From the NCBI GenBank assembly GCA_937862845.1, contig CALMCK010000127.1, positions 1 through 8,844 of the forward strand: DNA of 8,844 nt, given 5' to 3'. Position numbers and translations under genes: made by a program. The DNA comes from an uncultured Burkholderiaceae bacterium (GTDB taxonomy: Bacteria > Pseudomonadota > Gammaproteobacteria > Burkholderiales > Burkholderiaceae). Position 1 is the stretch's first letter, and each line of letters opens with the position of its first letter. The notes below the pieces were generated by a model, which worked only from the letters and a program-made list of their open reading frames with translations, was not told the origin of the DNA and searched no databases. Shown in pieces: positions 1-6,678 of the stretch.

Positions 1-305
1 AAGTGCAAGAAGGCCCCGCCAGCAAAAGCTACGGCCTACAAGTCGCTCAACTCGCTGGCGTACCACGCGCCGTCATCAGCGCTGCACGCAAGCATTTAAG
101 CGAGCTCGAAGCACAGCAGAATCAACACACGCAATTTGATTTGTTCAATGCGCCCGCCGTGATGGACAGTGCTGAGAATGAAGCAATGGCCAGCGTAGGG
201 TTCACGCCGCATCCGCTGCTCGCCGAGTTGTCCAACATTGATCCAAATGAATTGACGCCCAAGCAAGCGCTTGATGCGTTGTATCTGTTGAAAAAAATGT
301 TGTGA
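1..305 (+). CDS. mutS: DNA mismatch repair protein MutS, C-terminal fragment
   Basis: This is the last 100 codons of MutS; the gene begins before the window. MutS is the ATPase that recognises mispaired bases in DNA and recruits MutL. The visible part starts with the family-typical run V-Q-E-G-P-A-S-K-S-Y-G, followed by the helix-turn-helix segment G-L-Q-V-A-Q-L-A-G-V-P that closes the ATPase/dimerisation domain (domain V). After a variable linker (visible residues about 35-70), the end H-P-L-L-A-E-L...L-T-P-K-Q-A-L-D-A-L-Y-L-L-K matches the small C-terminal tetramerisation domain known from E. coli MutS. The mismatch-binding and Walker regions lie outside the window. The frame is intact to the TGA at 303-305. 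A strong hairpin follows 25 bases later, so the transcript probably ends there. Identification is from motif recognition and is firm. Confidence 0.95.
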   Translation, partial: VQEGPASKSYGLQVAQLAGVPRAVISAARKHLSELEAQQNQHTQFDLFNAPAVMDSAENEAMASVGFTPHPLLAELSNIDPNELTPKQALDALYLLKKML

Positions 306-330
306 GTGCACGTGCAAACACACAGCCACA

Positions 331-374
331 CGACCACAAAAAACCCCACGATTTCGTGGGGTTTTTTGTGGTCG
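331..374. terminator. Bidirectional intrinsic terminator between mutS and the lipoprotein gene
   Basis: Bases 331-350 and 355-374 are perfect reverse complements, giving a 20-bp stem around a 4-base loop (ATTT, 351-354). The core is C-C-C-C-A-C-G paired with C-G-T-G-G-G-G. An A6 tract lies on the left and a T6 tract (362-367) on the right, so the structure reads as GC stem plus U-run from either side. It sits between the convergent stops of mutS (305) and the lipoprotein gene (384), so it can serve both. The outer pairs make the hairpin longer than a minimal terminator needs. Confidence 0.93.
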
Positions 375-383
375 TTGCATTTC

Positions 384-800
384 TTACGGTGTTTGTTTGG
401 CCGCCGCATCAAGCAATGCATTGTTTGCGGGTTTAACGCCTTTGCCATTCATGCTCACACACATAGCATCGCTCATCACCTGACCTGCGTGAGTCAGATA
501 GCATGAGTACACGCCATCATTCAAATACGCCTTAAAATTTGTGCGGATTTTTGATTCTGCTTCCACATCCGAAATCGCAACCGCAGCAGGCTCGGCGCCC
601 AAGGATTGAGCGGCGCGTTTTTGTAATTTAGGGTTGGCCAATGTGCTGGCTTCGTGTACTTTAAGTGGGTCAACCGCAGCAATCACCACCGCTGGCTCGT
701 CTGATTTTTTTGTATTTTCAGCCACGTCTTTTTTGTCGCCACATGCTTGCAGCAGCGCGATGCAAAGCAATGCGCCTGTGAATTTTTTTAAGCTAAACAT
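384..800 (-). CDS. Small predicted outer-membrane lipoprotein, function unknown
   Basis: A 138-residue protein from the ATG at 798-800. Residues 1-20 form a lipoprotein signal peptide: K5 and K6, a hydrophobic stretch, then lipobox L-Q-A-C with C20 as the expected lipidated cysteine. G21 follows, with no Asp at +2, which suggests outer-membrane sorting. Residues 21-45 are charged and low in complexity, like a tether. The rest (about 46-138) is a small mixed domain with Cys at 100 and 114 (Y-S-C-Y...A-M-C-V) that could form a disulfide in the periplasm. I do not recognise the family. An ATG seven codons upstream (821) lacks a ribosome binding site, while the 800 start has one. It is the last gene of a probable operon behind the DUF4254 gene (gap 35 bases) and ends at a strong terminator. 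Lipoprotein status is well supported; no role can be assigned. Confidence 0.8.
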   Translation of the reverse strand: MFSLKKFTGALLCIALLQACGDKKDVAENTKKSDEPAVVIAAVDPLKVHEASTLANPKLQKRAAQSLGAEPAAVAISDVEAESKIRTNFKAYLNDGVYSCYLTHAGQVMSDAMCVSMNGKGVKPANNALLDAAAKQTP

Positions 801-804
801 TTTT

Positions 805-810
805 TCCCTT
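805..810 (-). promoter_or_regulatory. Ribosome binding site deciding the lipoprotein start
   Basis: On the minus strand AAGGGA precedes the ATG at 800 by four A residues. The upstream in-frame ATG at 821 has no comparable purine-rich element. This places the start so that the signal peptide begins M-F-S-L-K-K, without the seven-residue extension. Confidence 0.7.
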
Positions 811-835
811 TTTAGATTCATTGAGTAGTTTGGAG

Positions 836-1450
836 TTATTTCGTTTCTTTAACCAGTTCTGGATTTAAAGCCTTGTCATTGTACATTTTAAATTGGCGGT
901 ATATTTTATAGTAGGCCTGTCCTGTTTGCGCATCGGTAAGCAATTCGTTTAAGCATACGCCCAAATCATTGCGCTGTTCTTGCAGTGTGGCTAGTTTTTG
1001 TTGACAGGTTTGGATGTGGTTGTCAGTCACGTCGTGGCGCAAAGTTTGTGCGCGCATGGCTTTGATTTTTAGACTCATGATGGACATGCGGTCAATCATG
1101 GCGCCCGCTGTTTCGGAGTTGAGTCGGGCGTTTGTTTGGCGGGCGATATCGACGAGGCGGATGAGGATTTCTTCATCGACGCGCTCGGTGGCATCGTTGC
1201 GCGCTTGGTTGAATCCATCAATCGCACGTTTGTTGGCGGCGATTTCGTCGCCTGTGACGGTGGTGCGGCGGGCGAGATCCTCCTCTGCCCAGAGTGAAGC
1301 ATTGTTGAAATGATTGGTTTCTATCCAGGACCAGACGCCGTTGTTGTGGATTTTAGGGCGTTGGGTGAAGTCATCTTGGGCAAGGCAGGTGTCGTGAAAT
1401 GCCATGATGTGGTGGGCGAGGATGTCTGCGAAAAATTCGGTGTGGTTCAT
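836..1450 (-). CDS. DUF4254 family protein, function unknown
   Basis: A 204-residue cytoplasmic-type protein with no signal peptide or membrane segment. It appears mostly alpha-helical. I recognise it as DUF4254 from L-W-A-E-E-D-L-A-R-R (residues 53-62), K-R-A-I-D-G-F-N-Q-A-R-N-D (74-86), a helix with D-R-M-S-I-M-S-L-K-I-K-A-M (120-132) and a probable coiled-coil stretch (about 145-165). The conserved acidic and basic residues could mark a binding or active site, but the family has no established function that I know of. The start has a purine-rich GAGAG about six bases upstream. It begins 24 bases after the stop of the hexose-phosphate mutase and lies 35 bases before the lipoprotein start, all on the same strand, so co-transcription is likely. 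That context hints at surface-glycan or envelope biology, which is inference only. Family assignment is fairly secure. Confidence 0.82.
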   Translation of the reverse strand: MNHTEFFADILAHHIMAFHDTCLAQDDFTQRPKIHNNGVWSWIETNHFNNASLWAEEDLARRTTVTGDEIAANKRAIDGFNQARNDATERVDEEILIRLVDIARQTNARLNSETAGAMIDRMSIMSLKIKAMRAQTLRHDVTDNHIQTCQQKLATLQEQRNDLGVCLNELLTDAQTGQAYYKIYRQFKMYNDKALNPELVKETK

Positions 1451-1474
1451 TTGGCTCTCAATGTCAGAATAAAA

Positions 1475-2878
1475 TCAAAACGGCAGCGTCGCATCGGGTA
1501 TCAATGCAAGCAGGGCAAGTCGAAAATCGTGCTGGATTCGGTGCAGCGCATCGAGGTGGTCAGCCTCAAAGCGCAACACAATCACAGGCGTTGTGTTGGA
1601 TGCGCGTGCGAGTCCAAAGCCATCAACATAGTCAGCGCGCACGCCATCGACGGTGTTGATGCGTGCGCCGTGAAACACACCGACGCATTCGAGTTGTTCA
1701 ATCAAAGCATGTCCTTCGCCTTCGTTGATGGCGATGTGCAACTCTGGTGTGGAAATGGCTTGCGGCAGACCATTGAGTTTGGCGGTGATGGCGGCCGCGT
1801 CGGGCAACTGCGCGAGTATCGCGAGCAAGCGCGCACCCGCATACAAACCGTCATCAAAACCGCCCCAACGATCGGCGAAAAACAAATGCCCGCTCAATTC
1901 GCCGCCAAACGGTGCGCCCGTGTCGTGCATTTTGGCTTTCATGAATGAATGCCCCGTTTTCCACATGACGGGCACGCCGCCGTGTCGCTCGATGAGCGGT
2001 GCAAGGTGGGCGCTGCATTTCACATCAAAAACAATTGGCGCACCTGGGTGACTTGCTAAAACATCTTCAGCAAACAGCATGACTTGGCGGTCAGGATAGA
2101 TGATGTCGCCAGACTTGGTCACCACGCCCAGTCGGTCTGCATCACCATCGAATGCCAGTCCGATTTCTGCATCACTCTCGCGCAATGCTTTTTGTAAATC
2201 GCGCAGGTTTTCTGCTTCTGCGGGGTCGGGGTGGTGGTTCGGAAAACGACCATCGACCTCGCAAAACAAATCAATCACGGTGCAGCCCAAACGCTCGAAA
2301 ATCTCCACCGCAGCGACACCGCCGACACCATTGCCACAATCGATGGCCACCGTCATTGGTCGTGCAAGGCGCACATCGTCAATCAATGCGTCGATGTAGG
2401 CGGGCAAGATGTTTTCGGCCCGCACCACGCCCTCAGTATGCGCCGTGTGCAGCTGGCCGTTGACAATCCGCTCTCGCAGATTGTTGATGTGTGCGCCGTG
2501 GAGTGTCGTGCCGCCGAGCATGATTTTTAAGCCATTGTAGTTGGGCGGGTTGTGGCTGCCCGTCACCGCCACGCCCGAGCCCGTTTTAAAATAAGCGGTC
2601 GCGAAATACAGCGTCGGCGTCGGCACCATGCCGATGTCGATCACATCCACACCCGCCAACACAATGCCCTGTGCCAACGCAGTCAACAAACGCTCGCCTG
2701 ACAAGCGACCGTCGCGACCGAGCACCAAAGTGGCAATGCCGCGCTCATGGGCCACGGTGCCGAGCGCATGGCCAATCTGGCGCACAGTCTGCTCGGTCAA
2801 TGTCTCATCGACGATGCCACGGATGTCGTTGGCCTTGAATATGTGCGGTGAAAGCGTGGGTTTGTCGTCAGTGGTCAT
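1475..2878 (-). CDS. algC: Phosphomannomutase/phosphoglucomutase (alpha-D-phosphohexomutase)
   Basis: A 467-residue cytosolic enzyme that moves phosphate between C6 and C1 of mannose or glucose, giving mannose-1-P and glucose-1-P for nucleotide sugars. All family landmarks are present: K-A-N-D-I-R-G near the N-terminus (15-21), the catalytic phosphoserine loop T-G-S-H-N-P (106-111, Ser108), the Mg2+ loop D-G-D-A-D-R (244-249), the sugar-specificity loop G-G-E-L-S-G-H (325-331, Glu327 and Ser329) and the phosphate-binding loop R-A-S-N-T-T-P (425-431). Ser108 matches the numbering of Pseudomonas AlgC. The E-x-S sugar loop is the form seen in dual mannose/glucose enzymes. The frame stays open upstream to 3130, but that would overlap pgi and add a non-homologous leader. 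The ATG at 2878 puts K-A-N-D-I-R-G at the usual place. Its ribosome binding site is weak, and an ATG at 2926 is a less likely alternative. It is probably first in an operon with the DUF4254 and lipoprotein genes. Confidence 0.93.
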   Translation of the reverse strand: MTTDDKPTLSPHIFKANDIRGIVDETLTEQTVRQIGHALGTVAHERGIATLVLGRDGRLSGERLLTALAQGIVLAGVDVIDIGMVPTPTLYFATAYFKTGSGVAVTGSHNPPNYNGLKIMLGGTTLHGAHINNLRERIVNGQLHTAHTEGVVRAENILPAYIDALIDDVRLARPMTVAIDCGNGVGGVAAVEIFERLGCTVIDLFCEVDGRFPNHHPDPAEAENLRDLQKALRESDAEIGLAFDGDADRLGVVTKSGDIIYPDRQVMLFAEDVLASHPGAPIVFDVKCSAHLAPLIERHGGVPVMWKTGHSFMKAKMHDTGAPFGGELSGHLFFADRWGGFDDGLYAGARLLAILAQLPDAAAITAKLNGLPQAISTPELHIAINEGEGHALIEQLECVGVFHGARINTVDGVRADYVDGFGLARASNTTPVIVLRFEADHLDALHRIQHDFRLALLALIPDATLPF

Positions 2879-3053
2879 GAGTGAATGTGTGTGGTTAAAG
2901 CCATGCGGCTGTAAAATATCAGGCATATTGTAGCAAGTGTCTCCCTTTGGCTGAGGTTTTTCGCTAAAATAGTGGGCGCGTCCGATGGTGCTCACGCTCA
3001 TCGATGACTGCACGAGAACGAATGCAAATAAAAATACAATCACAGAGGATACC
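2879..3053. promoter_or_regulatory. Divergent regulatory region between the hexose-phosphate mutase and pgi
   Basis: This 175-base gap separates two divergently transcribed sugar-phosphate genes and must hold both promoters unless one is read from further away. On the minus strand, T-G-C-T-A-C-A-A-T (2927-2935) resembles an extended -10 element and would give a leader of about 42 bases before the mutase ATG, though no good -35 box is visible. On the plus strand, TAAAAT (2965-2970) is the best -10 candidate for pgi, also without a clear -35 box. I see no convincing operator dyad. Confidence 0.5.
2927..2935 (-). promoter_or_regulatory. Possible extended -10 promoter for the algC-type operon
   Basis: Read on the minus strand, this is TGC followed by TACAAT, matching the extended -10 pattern TGn-TATAAT with one mismatch in the hexamer. 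The -35 position (about 2950-2955, CTCAGC) is poor, which an extended -10 can tolerate. Transcription would begin near 2920. The element overlaps the alternative ATG at 2926, which argues against that ATG as the start. Confidence 0.4.
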
Positions 3054-4574
3054 ATGTCAAAGCAACCGAACCAACAGCCCGCTTGGGCCGCACTGACCGC
3101 CCACAAAGCTGCCTTGAGCGACTCACTCACGCAGTCGAATCAAATGAGCGCCAGTGCCGCGGGGATTTCCCTTGATTTTTCTCGTCAACTGGTCAATGAC
3201 GAAACGCTGGGTTTGTTTGAACAGCTGCTCAATGAGCAAGATTGGCAAACGTGGCAAGCCAAAATGTTTGGTGGTGAAGCGATTAACACATCAGAAAACC
3301 GTGCGGTGCTGCACGTCGCATTGCGCGGCTCATACAATGGCAGCGATGCAGCGATTAACGATGAGGTCAACGCATCACTCGGCGCGAATGGTTTTGTCGC
3401 ATTCGCTGAAGCCGTGCGCCGCGGTGAGGTTAGAAGCCACACGGGCGAGGCATTCACCGACGTGGTGAATCTCGGCATTGGTGGTTCAGACCTTGGCCCA
3501 CGTTTGATTTGTCATGCACTGGCCGATCAGTCTGCCACGCCGCGTGTGCACTTTGTCGCGAATCTGGATCCTGTCGAAATGCAGCGTGTTTTACATGGCT
3601 TGAATCCTGCGACCACGATGTTTATTTTGTCATCAAAAAGTTACTCGACCATGGAAACACAGGCCAATGCTGAAGCGGCCGTTGCATGGTTGAGCGCAGG
3701 CATTCAAGCGGATGCGAGTGCGATTAAGGCTGCGCATTTTTGCGCCGTGTCAAACAACATTCAAGCGGTCAGCGCATGGGGCATTGACATCAGTCGCTGC
3801 TTCACGCTGCCTGAATGGGTGGGTGGGCGTTTTTCATTGTGGTCGGCGGTCGGCTTGTCGATTGCGATTGCGATTGGCGAGGTTAAATTCCGTGAGCTGC
3901 TCGCGGGTGCGCACGAGATGGATACGCATTTTCTCACTGCGCCCATGCGCGAAAACTTGCCCGCGCTGCTCGCGGTGCTCGGCGTGTGGAATACAAATTT
4001 TCACAACGCACAAACCCACGGCGTGATTAGTTATTGTGAGCGCTTGCGCTACTTGCCTGATTATTTGCAACAACTCGAAATGGAATCAAACGGCAAGTGC
4101 GTCGATAAAGAGGGTCAGGCAGTCACTTATGCCACGTCACCTGTTTTGTTCGGCGGTTTGGGCACGACCACGCAGCACAGTTTTTTTCAAATGCTGCACC
4201 AAGGCACACACACCGTGCCGCTCGACATCATCAGTCTATCGAGCGAGACCGCGCCACGCATGTATGAAGGTGACACACGCGCCGATGATTTGCTGCTGTT
4301 TGCGCGCGCCCAGTCCGACGCGCTTGCCTACGGTGTGGCGGCGTTGCCCGCGAGTTTGCGCGATGTGTGGTTGGCCAAACCGAGCTACAGTCATTTCCCT
4401 GCCAATCGCCCGAACAGCCGCATTCATCTAAACGAGCTCACGCCGAAAACCCTCGGCGCTCTGATTGCCATGTATGAGCACAAAACATTTTTGCAAGGTG
4501 TGATTTGGCATGTCAATAGCTTCGATCAGTGGGGCGTTGAGCTGGGCAAAGTGATGTTTGGCGCGATGAAGTAA
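3054..4574 (+). CDS. pgi: Glucose-6-phosphate isomerase
   Basis: A 506-residue cytosolic enzyme that interconverts glucose-6-phosphate and fructose-6-phosphate, linking glycolysis/gluconeogenesis to sugar-nucleotide supply. Visible landmarks are G-I-G-G-S-D-L-G-P (141-149), the phosphate-binding S-S-K-S-Y-S-T-M-E-T (193-202), PGI signature 1 around E-W-V-G-G-R-F-S-L-W-S (254-264), M-E-S-N-G-K (343-348, catalytic Glu344), T-Q-H-S-F-F-Q (His375) and signature 2 ending F-D-Q-W-G-V-E-L-G-K (490-499, Lys499). The Glu-His spacing of 31 equals that of E. coli Pgi (355/386). Its length is somewhat below the roughly 550 of E. coli Pgi, but all catalytic residues are present. The ATG at 3054 has AGAGG a few bases upstream. 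An ATG at 2985 in the same frame would add 23 unrelated residues inside the intergenic region. It is divergent from the hexose-phosphate mutase, which acts on the same glucose-6-phosphate pool. Confidence 0.97.
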   Translation: MSKQPNQQPAWAALTAHKAALSDSLTQSNQMSASAAGISLDFSRQLVNDETLGLFEQLLNEQDWQTWQAKMFGGEAINTSENRAVLHVALRGSYNGSDAAINDEVNASLGANGFVAFAEAVRRGEVRSHTGEAFTDVVNLGIGGSDLGPRLICHALADQSATPRVHFVANLDPVEMQRVLHGLNPATTMFILSSKSYSTMETQANAEAAVAWLSAGIQADASAIKAAHFCAVSNNIQAVSAWGIDISRCFTLPEWVGGRFSLWSAVGLSIAIAIGEVKFRELLAGAHEMDTHFLTAPMRENLPALLAVLGVWNTNFHNAQTHGVISYCERLRYLPDYLQQLEMESNGKCVDKEGQAVTYATSPVLFGGLGTTTQHSFFQMLHQGTHTVPLDIISLSSETAPRMYEGDTRADDLLLFARAQSDALAYGVAALPASLRDVWLAKPSYSHFPANRPNSRIHLNELTPKTLGALIAMYEHKTFLQGVIWHVNSFDQWGVELGKVMFGAMK

Positions 4575-4592
4575 ATGCAATGTTGAAAATGC

Positions 4593-4621
4593 CGCCACAT
4601 ATTTTGCAAAAAAATGTGGCG
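4593..4621 (+). other. Hairpin after pgi, without a U-tract
   Basis: C-G-C-C-A-C-A-T (4593-4600) pairs perfectly with A-T-G-T-G-G-C-G (4614-4621). An A-A mismatch follows, then four inner T-A pairs around a GCA loop. On the plus strand it is followed by GCATCACACAC, not a T-run, so it is not a standard intrinsic terminator. It lies 19 bases after the pgi stop and 55 bases before the next start. It could stabilise the pgi 3' end or weaken read-through into the glycosyltransferase gene. Confidence 0.55.
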
Positions 4622-4675
4622 CATCACACACACAAATACCCGAGGCCAGATTGGCCGACTTGAAAGTGCTGCTGA

Positions 4676-5797
4676 ATGAGTTATTTAATAGTTGCGTTTA
4701 TCGTATCGTTTCTGTCCACGATGTGGCTGTTGCACAACCACCATTTGCACAGTCATTTGTCACACGACGATGACTTGGACGGTCCGCAAAAATTCCATAC
4801 CAGCCCCGTGCCGCGCATTGGCGGCGTTGGCATTGCCTTGGGCATGCTGGCGTTTGCGGCGCTGGCTTTTTTTCGTGGCCATCCGCAGGCGGGCTACATA
4901 GGCATACTGCTGCTGTGTGCATTGCCTGCATTTTTATCGGGCATTGCTGAAGACTTGACGGGGCGTGTGTCGCCGTTGTGGCGCTTGTTGTTCACGGCGC
5001 TGTCGGCATTGCTTGCGGGTCTATTGATTGATGCCAGAATTGTTGATTTGGATATATTTGGCACAGATGGCGCGATGAAAATCACGGTGATCAGTTTGAT
5101 TTTTACCTCTTTCTGTGTGGCCGGGATTGCCAACGCCGTGAACATCATTGACGGGTTTAATGGTCTGTCCTCCATGGTGGTTTTCACCATGCTGTCTTCA
5201 TTGCTCTATGTGGCTTTTTCTGTCAATGACTTGATGGTGATGTCTTGCGCCCTTGCGTTGATGGGGGCGATTCTTGGTTTTTTTGTGTGGAATTATCCGT
5301 CGGGGAATATTTTCTTGGGCGATGGTGGTGCGTATCTCATCGGATTTTTGGTGGGAATTCTGGCGGTATATTTGGTCAATCGTCACCCCATGGTGTCGCC
5401 GTGGTACCCCGTTTTGTTGTTTATGTATCCGCTGGTTGAAACCCTGTTCTCCATGTATCGCCGCCGCGTGATACAGCGAAAAGCAGCCAGTGTGCCTGAT
5501 GGCGTGCACCTGCACAGTTTGTTGTATCGCCGCATGCTGCGCTGGACGCTGGGGTATCAGCATATTCCGCATGCGCATCGAAATGCCATGACATCACCTT
5601 ATCTTTGGTTGCTGTCCTCTTTGGCGGTCGCGCCTGCGACTTTGTTTTTTCAATACACGTGGGTGTTGCTTGGTTTTTGTGTGCTGTTTGTGGCCAGTTA
5701 TATTTGGGTGTACTGGCGTTTGGTTCGCTTCAAACAGCCCGTGTGGCTTGGCTGGTTGCACATGTACCGCCACAAATCTGATAAAAAGAAACAATGA
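4676..5797 (+). CDS. WecA/MraY-type polyprenyl-phosphate sugar-1-phosphate transferase (glycosyltransferase family 4)
   Basis: A 373-residue integral membrane protein with roughly ten hydrophobic segments. Members of this superfamily transfer a sugar-1-phosphate from a UDP-sugar to undecaprenyl phosphate at the inner membrane, the first step of O-antigen, capsule or other lipid-linked glycan synthesis. Motifs in order: P-V-P-R-I-G-G (44-50), E-D-L-T-G-R-V-S-P (92-100, the site of the usual D-D pair), N-A-V-N-I-I-D-G-F-N-G-L (153-164, with the conserved nucleophile-region Asp159), G-N-I-F-L-G-D-G-G-A-Y (210-220, Asp216) and D-G-V-H-L-H-S (275-281, the His-x-His loop). The E-D form of the first acidic pair is, from memory, usual in a betaproteobacterial subgroup. 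The in-frame TGA at 4673-4675 fixes the ORF's upstream limit directly before the ATG; the ribosome binding site is weak (GAAAG). The gene is not inside a visible glycan cluster, so the exact sugar and product are unknown. MraY itself is unlikely. Confidence 0.85.
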   Translation: MSYLIVAFIVSFLSTMWLLHNHHLHSHLSHDDDLDGPQKFHTSPVPRIGGVGIALGMLAFAALAFFRGHPQAGYIGILLLCALPAFLSGIAEDLTGRVSPLWRLLFTALSALLAGLLIDARIVDLDIFGTDGAMKITVISLIFTSFCVAGIANAVNIIDGFNGLSSMVVFTMLSSLLYVAFSVNDLMVMSCALALMGAILGFFVWNYPSGNIFLGDGGAYLIGFLVGILAVYLVNRHPMVSPWYPVLLFMYPLVETLFSMYRRRVIQRKAASVPDGVHLHSLLYRRMLRWTLGYQHIPHAHRNAMTSPYLWLLSSLAVAPATLFFQYTWVLLGFCVLFVASYIWVYWRLVRFKQPVWLGWLHMYRHKSDKKKQ

Positions 5798-5818
5798 GTA
5801 TCAAAATTGAGTATTTAT

Positions 5819-5842
5819 AAAACCGAGCAGTTGCTCGGTTTT
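5819..5842. terminator. Bidirectional terminator between the glycosyltransferase and glutathione transferase genes
   Basis: A-A-A-A-C-C-G-A-G-C (5819-5828) pairs perfectly with G-C-T-C-G-G-T-T-T-T (5833-5842) around the loop AGTT. The right arm runs into six Ts (5839-5844). On the minus strand the stem likewise ends in TTTT followed by ATAAA. It lies between convergent stops at 5797 and 5855, so it can end both transcripts. Confidence 0.9.
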
Positions 5843-5854
5843 TTAATGGGCGTC

Positions 5855-6463
5855 TCATGCGTCGTATGGCAAGGTCTCAGCAAACACGGCCTGCGCGTTG
5901 AGATAGTTGGCCAGCTTGGCGACGTGCGGGTGGGCTTCGCGCCATTCGAGGGTCGGTAGGCGATAGTCGAGAAAGCCGAGCATGCAAACAGTGCTGACAT
6001 CGGCGAGGCTGTACATATTGTTGGCACACCACAGATGATGGGTTAGGTGTGTTTCCATCAGGTCGAGGCCGCGCATGATTTTCGCTGTTTGGCGGTCTAT
6101 CCATGGCGGGTGCTGTTTGTCGGCGGGTCGCATGGTGGTCTCGACGCGAATTTTAACGCCTGCATCGAGCATGCCGTCGGCCAGCGCTGCCCATTTTTTG
6201 ACGGCCAGCCTCATGGTCATGTCGCTGGGTATGTGCATCGGTGCGATGTCTTCGAGGAAGTCCTCAATCACGCGTGAGTCATATACTGTGTAGCCGTTGT
6301 TTAAAATTAAACAAGGAACTTGACCGAGTGGGTTGTGTGCGTCAATCAGATTGGTCGCTTCCCATGGCGCGTCGAGGATGAATTCGAATGGCAGGGATTT
6401 TTCGGTGAGCAAAATGCGGATTTTGCGGGTGAATGGTGAGGGTTGTGCGCCGATGAGTTTCAT
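5855..6463 (-). CDS. yibF: YibF-like glutathione S-transferase family protein
   Basis: A 202-residue soluble protein, the same length as E. coli YibF as I recall it, and close to it at the N-terminus: M-K-L-I-G-A-Q-P-S-P-F-T-R-K (1-14), I-L-L-T-E-K (17-22) and F-E-F-I (26-29). The thioredoxin-like N-domain has Ser9 in the usual active-site turn, N-P-L-G-Q-V-P (44-50) with the cis-proline, and Y-D-S (61-63) for the gamma-glutamyl group of glutathione. The helical C-domain contains A-D-G-M-L-D-A-G (95-102) and the buried-Asp motif around L-A-D-V-S (153-157). YibF-type proteins bind glutathione, but their natural substrate is not established. The ATG at 6463 has a strong AGGAG six bases upstream; the frame stays open to 6682 but that extension is unrelated to the family. 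It lies 3' of ggt on the same strand, with a terminator between, so it probably has its own promoter. Confidence 0.9.
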   Translation of the reverse strand: MKLIGAQPSPFTRKIRILLTEKSLPFEFILDAPWEATNLIDAHNPLGQVPCLILNNGYTVYDSRVIEDFLEDIAPMHIPSDMTMRLAVKKWAALADGMLDAGVKIRVETTMRPADKQHPPWIDRQTAKIMRGLDLMETHLTHHLWCANNMYSLADVSTVCMLGFLDYRLPTLEWREAHPHVAKLANYLNAQAVFAETLPYDA

Positions 6464-6678
6464 GGTTGTCTCCTGATGGGATGAAATGAATGAACATGAT
6501 TGATGGGCGGCCGCAGGTTTTGAGTCTTCTTGATAAGCGGTTGTGCAAACATAGTACGCGTGTGTGGGTAATAAAAAAACCTTTATTTGACAGCGGAAGT
6601 CAATCAACGATTCTGTGGGTGGTGGAATTGCAAATGCCGAGCGATGCTCGGCATTTTCATGAAGCAGTGCATTGAGAC
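6464..6678. other. Intergenic region between ggt and the glutathione transferase gene
   Basis: These 215 bases hold the ggt terminator (6632-6656) and must hold the promoter of the downstream glutathione transferase gene. The strong ribosome binding site of that gene is CTCCT on the plus strand (6470-6474). I find no convincing promoter. Candidates are TACTAT as a -10 on the minus strand (about 6551-6556) with a poor -35. An AT-rich dyad A-A-T-A-A-A (6570-6575) with T-T-T-A-T-T (6582-6587) lies just upstream of it. Confidence 0.4.
6632..6656 (-). terminator. Intrinsic terminator of ggt
   Basis: A-A-A-T-G-C-C-G-A-G-C (6632-6642) and G-C-T-C-G-G-C-A-T-T-T (6646-6656) form an 11-bp perfect stem with loop GAT. 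Read on the minus strand it lies 22 bases after the ggt stop, and the descending arm ends in TTT followed by GCAATT, a short U-tract. It separates ggt from the downstream glutathione transferase gene, so the two are probably not one operon, though read-through is possible. Confidence 0.72.

Noticed and set aside
1310..1948. 212-codon open frame on the plus strand
   Set aside because: It lies antisense to the DUF4254 and mutase genes, both with clear family motifs. It has no recognisable domain and is best explained as a shadow frame.
2879..3130. Upstream extension of the hexose-phosphate mutase frame to 3130 (84 extra residues)
   Set aside because: It would overlap the start of pgi and cover the divergent promoter region. 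The extra residues match no part of the mutase family, and the ATG at 2878 gives the normal family length.
6474..6507. Direct repeat TGATGGG (6474-6480 and 6501-6507) near the glutathione transferase start
   Set aside because: Seven bases repeated once in a simple TGA/ATG-rich stretch is expected by chance.
6570..6587. AT-rich dyad AATAAA-N6-TTTATT upstream of the glutathione transferase gene
   Set aside because: The sequence is low in complexity and easily arises by chance, and no convincing promoter overlaps it. It is mentioned only in the gap description.
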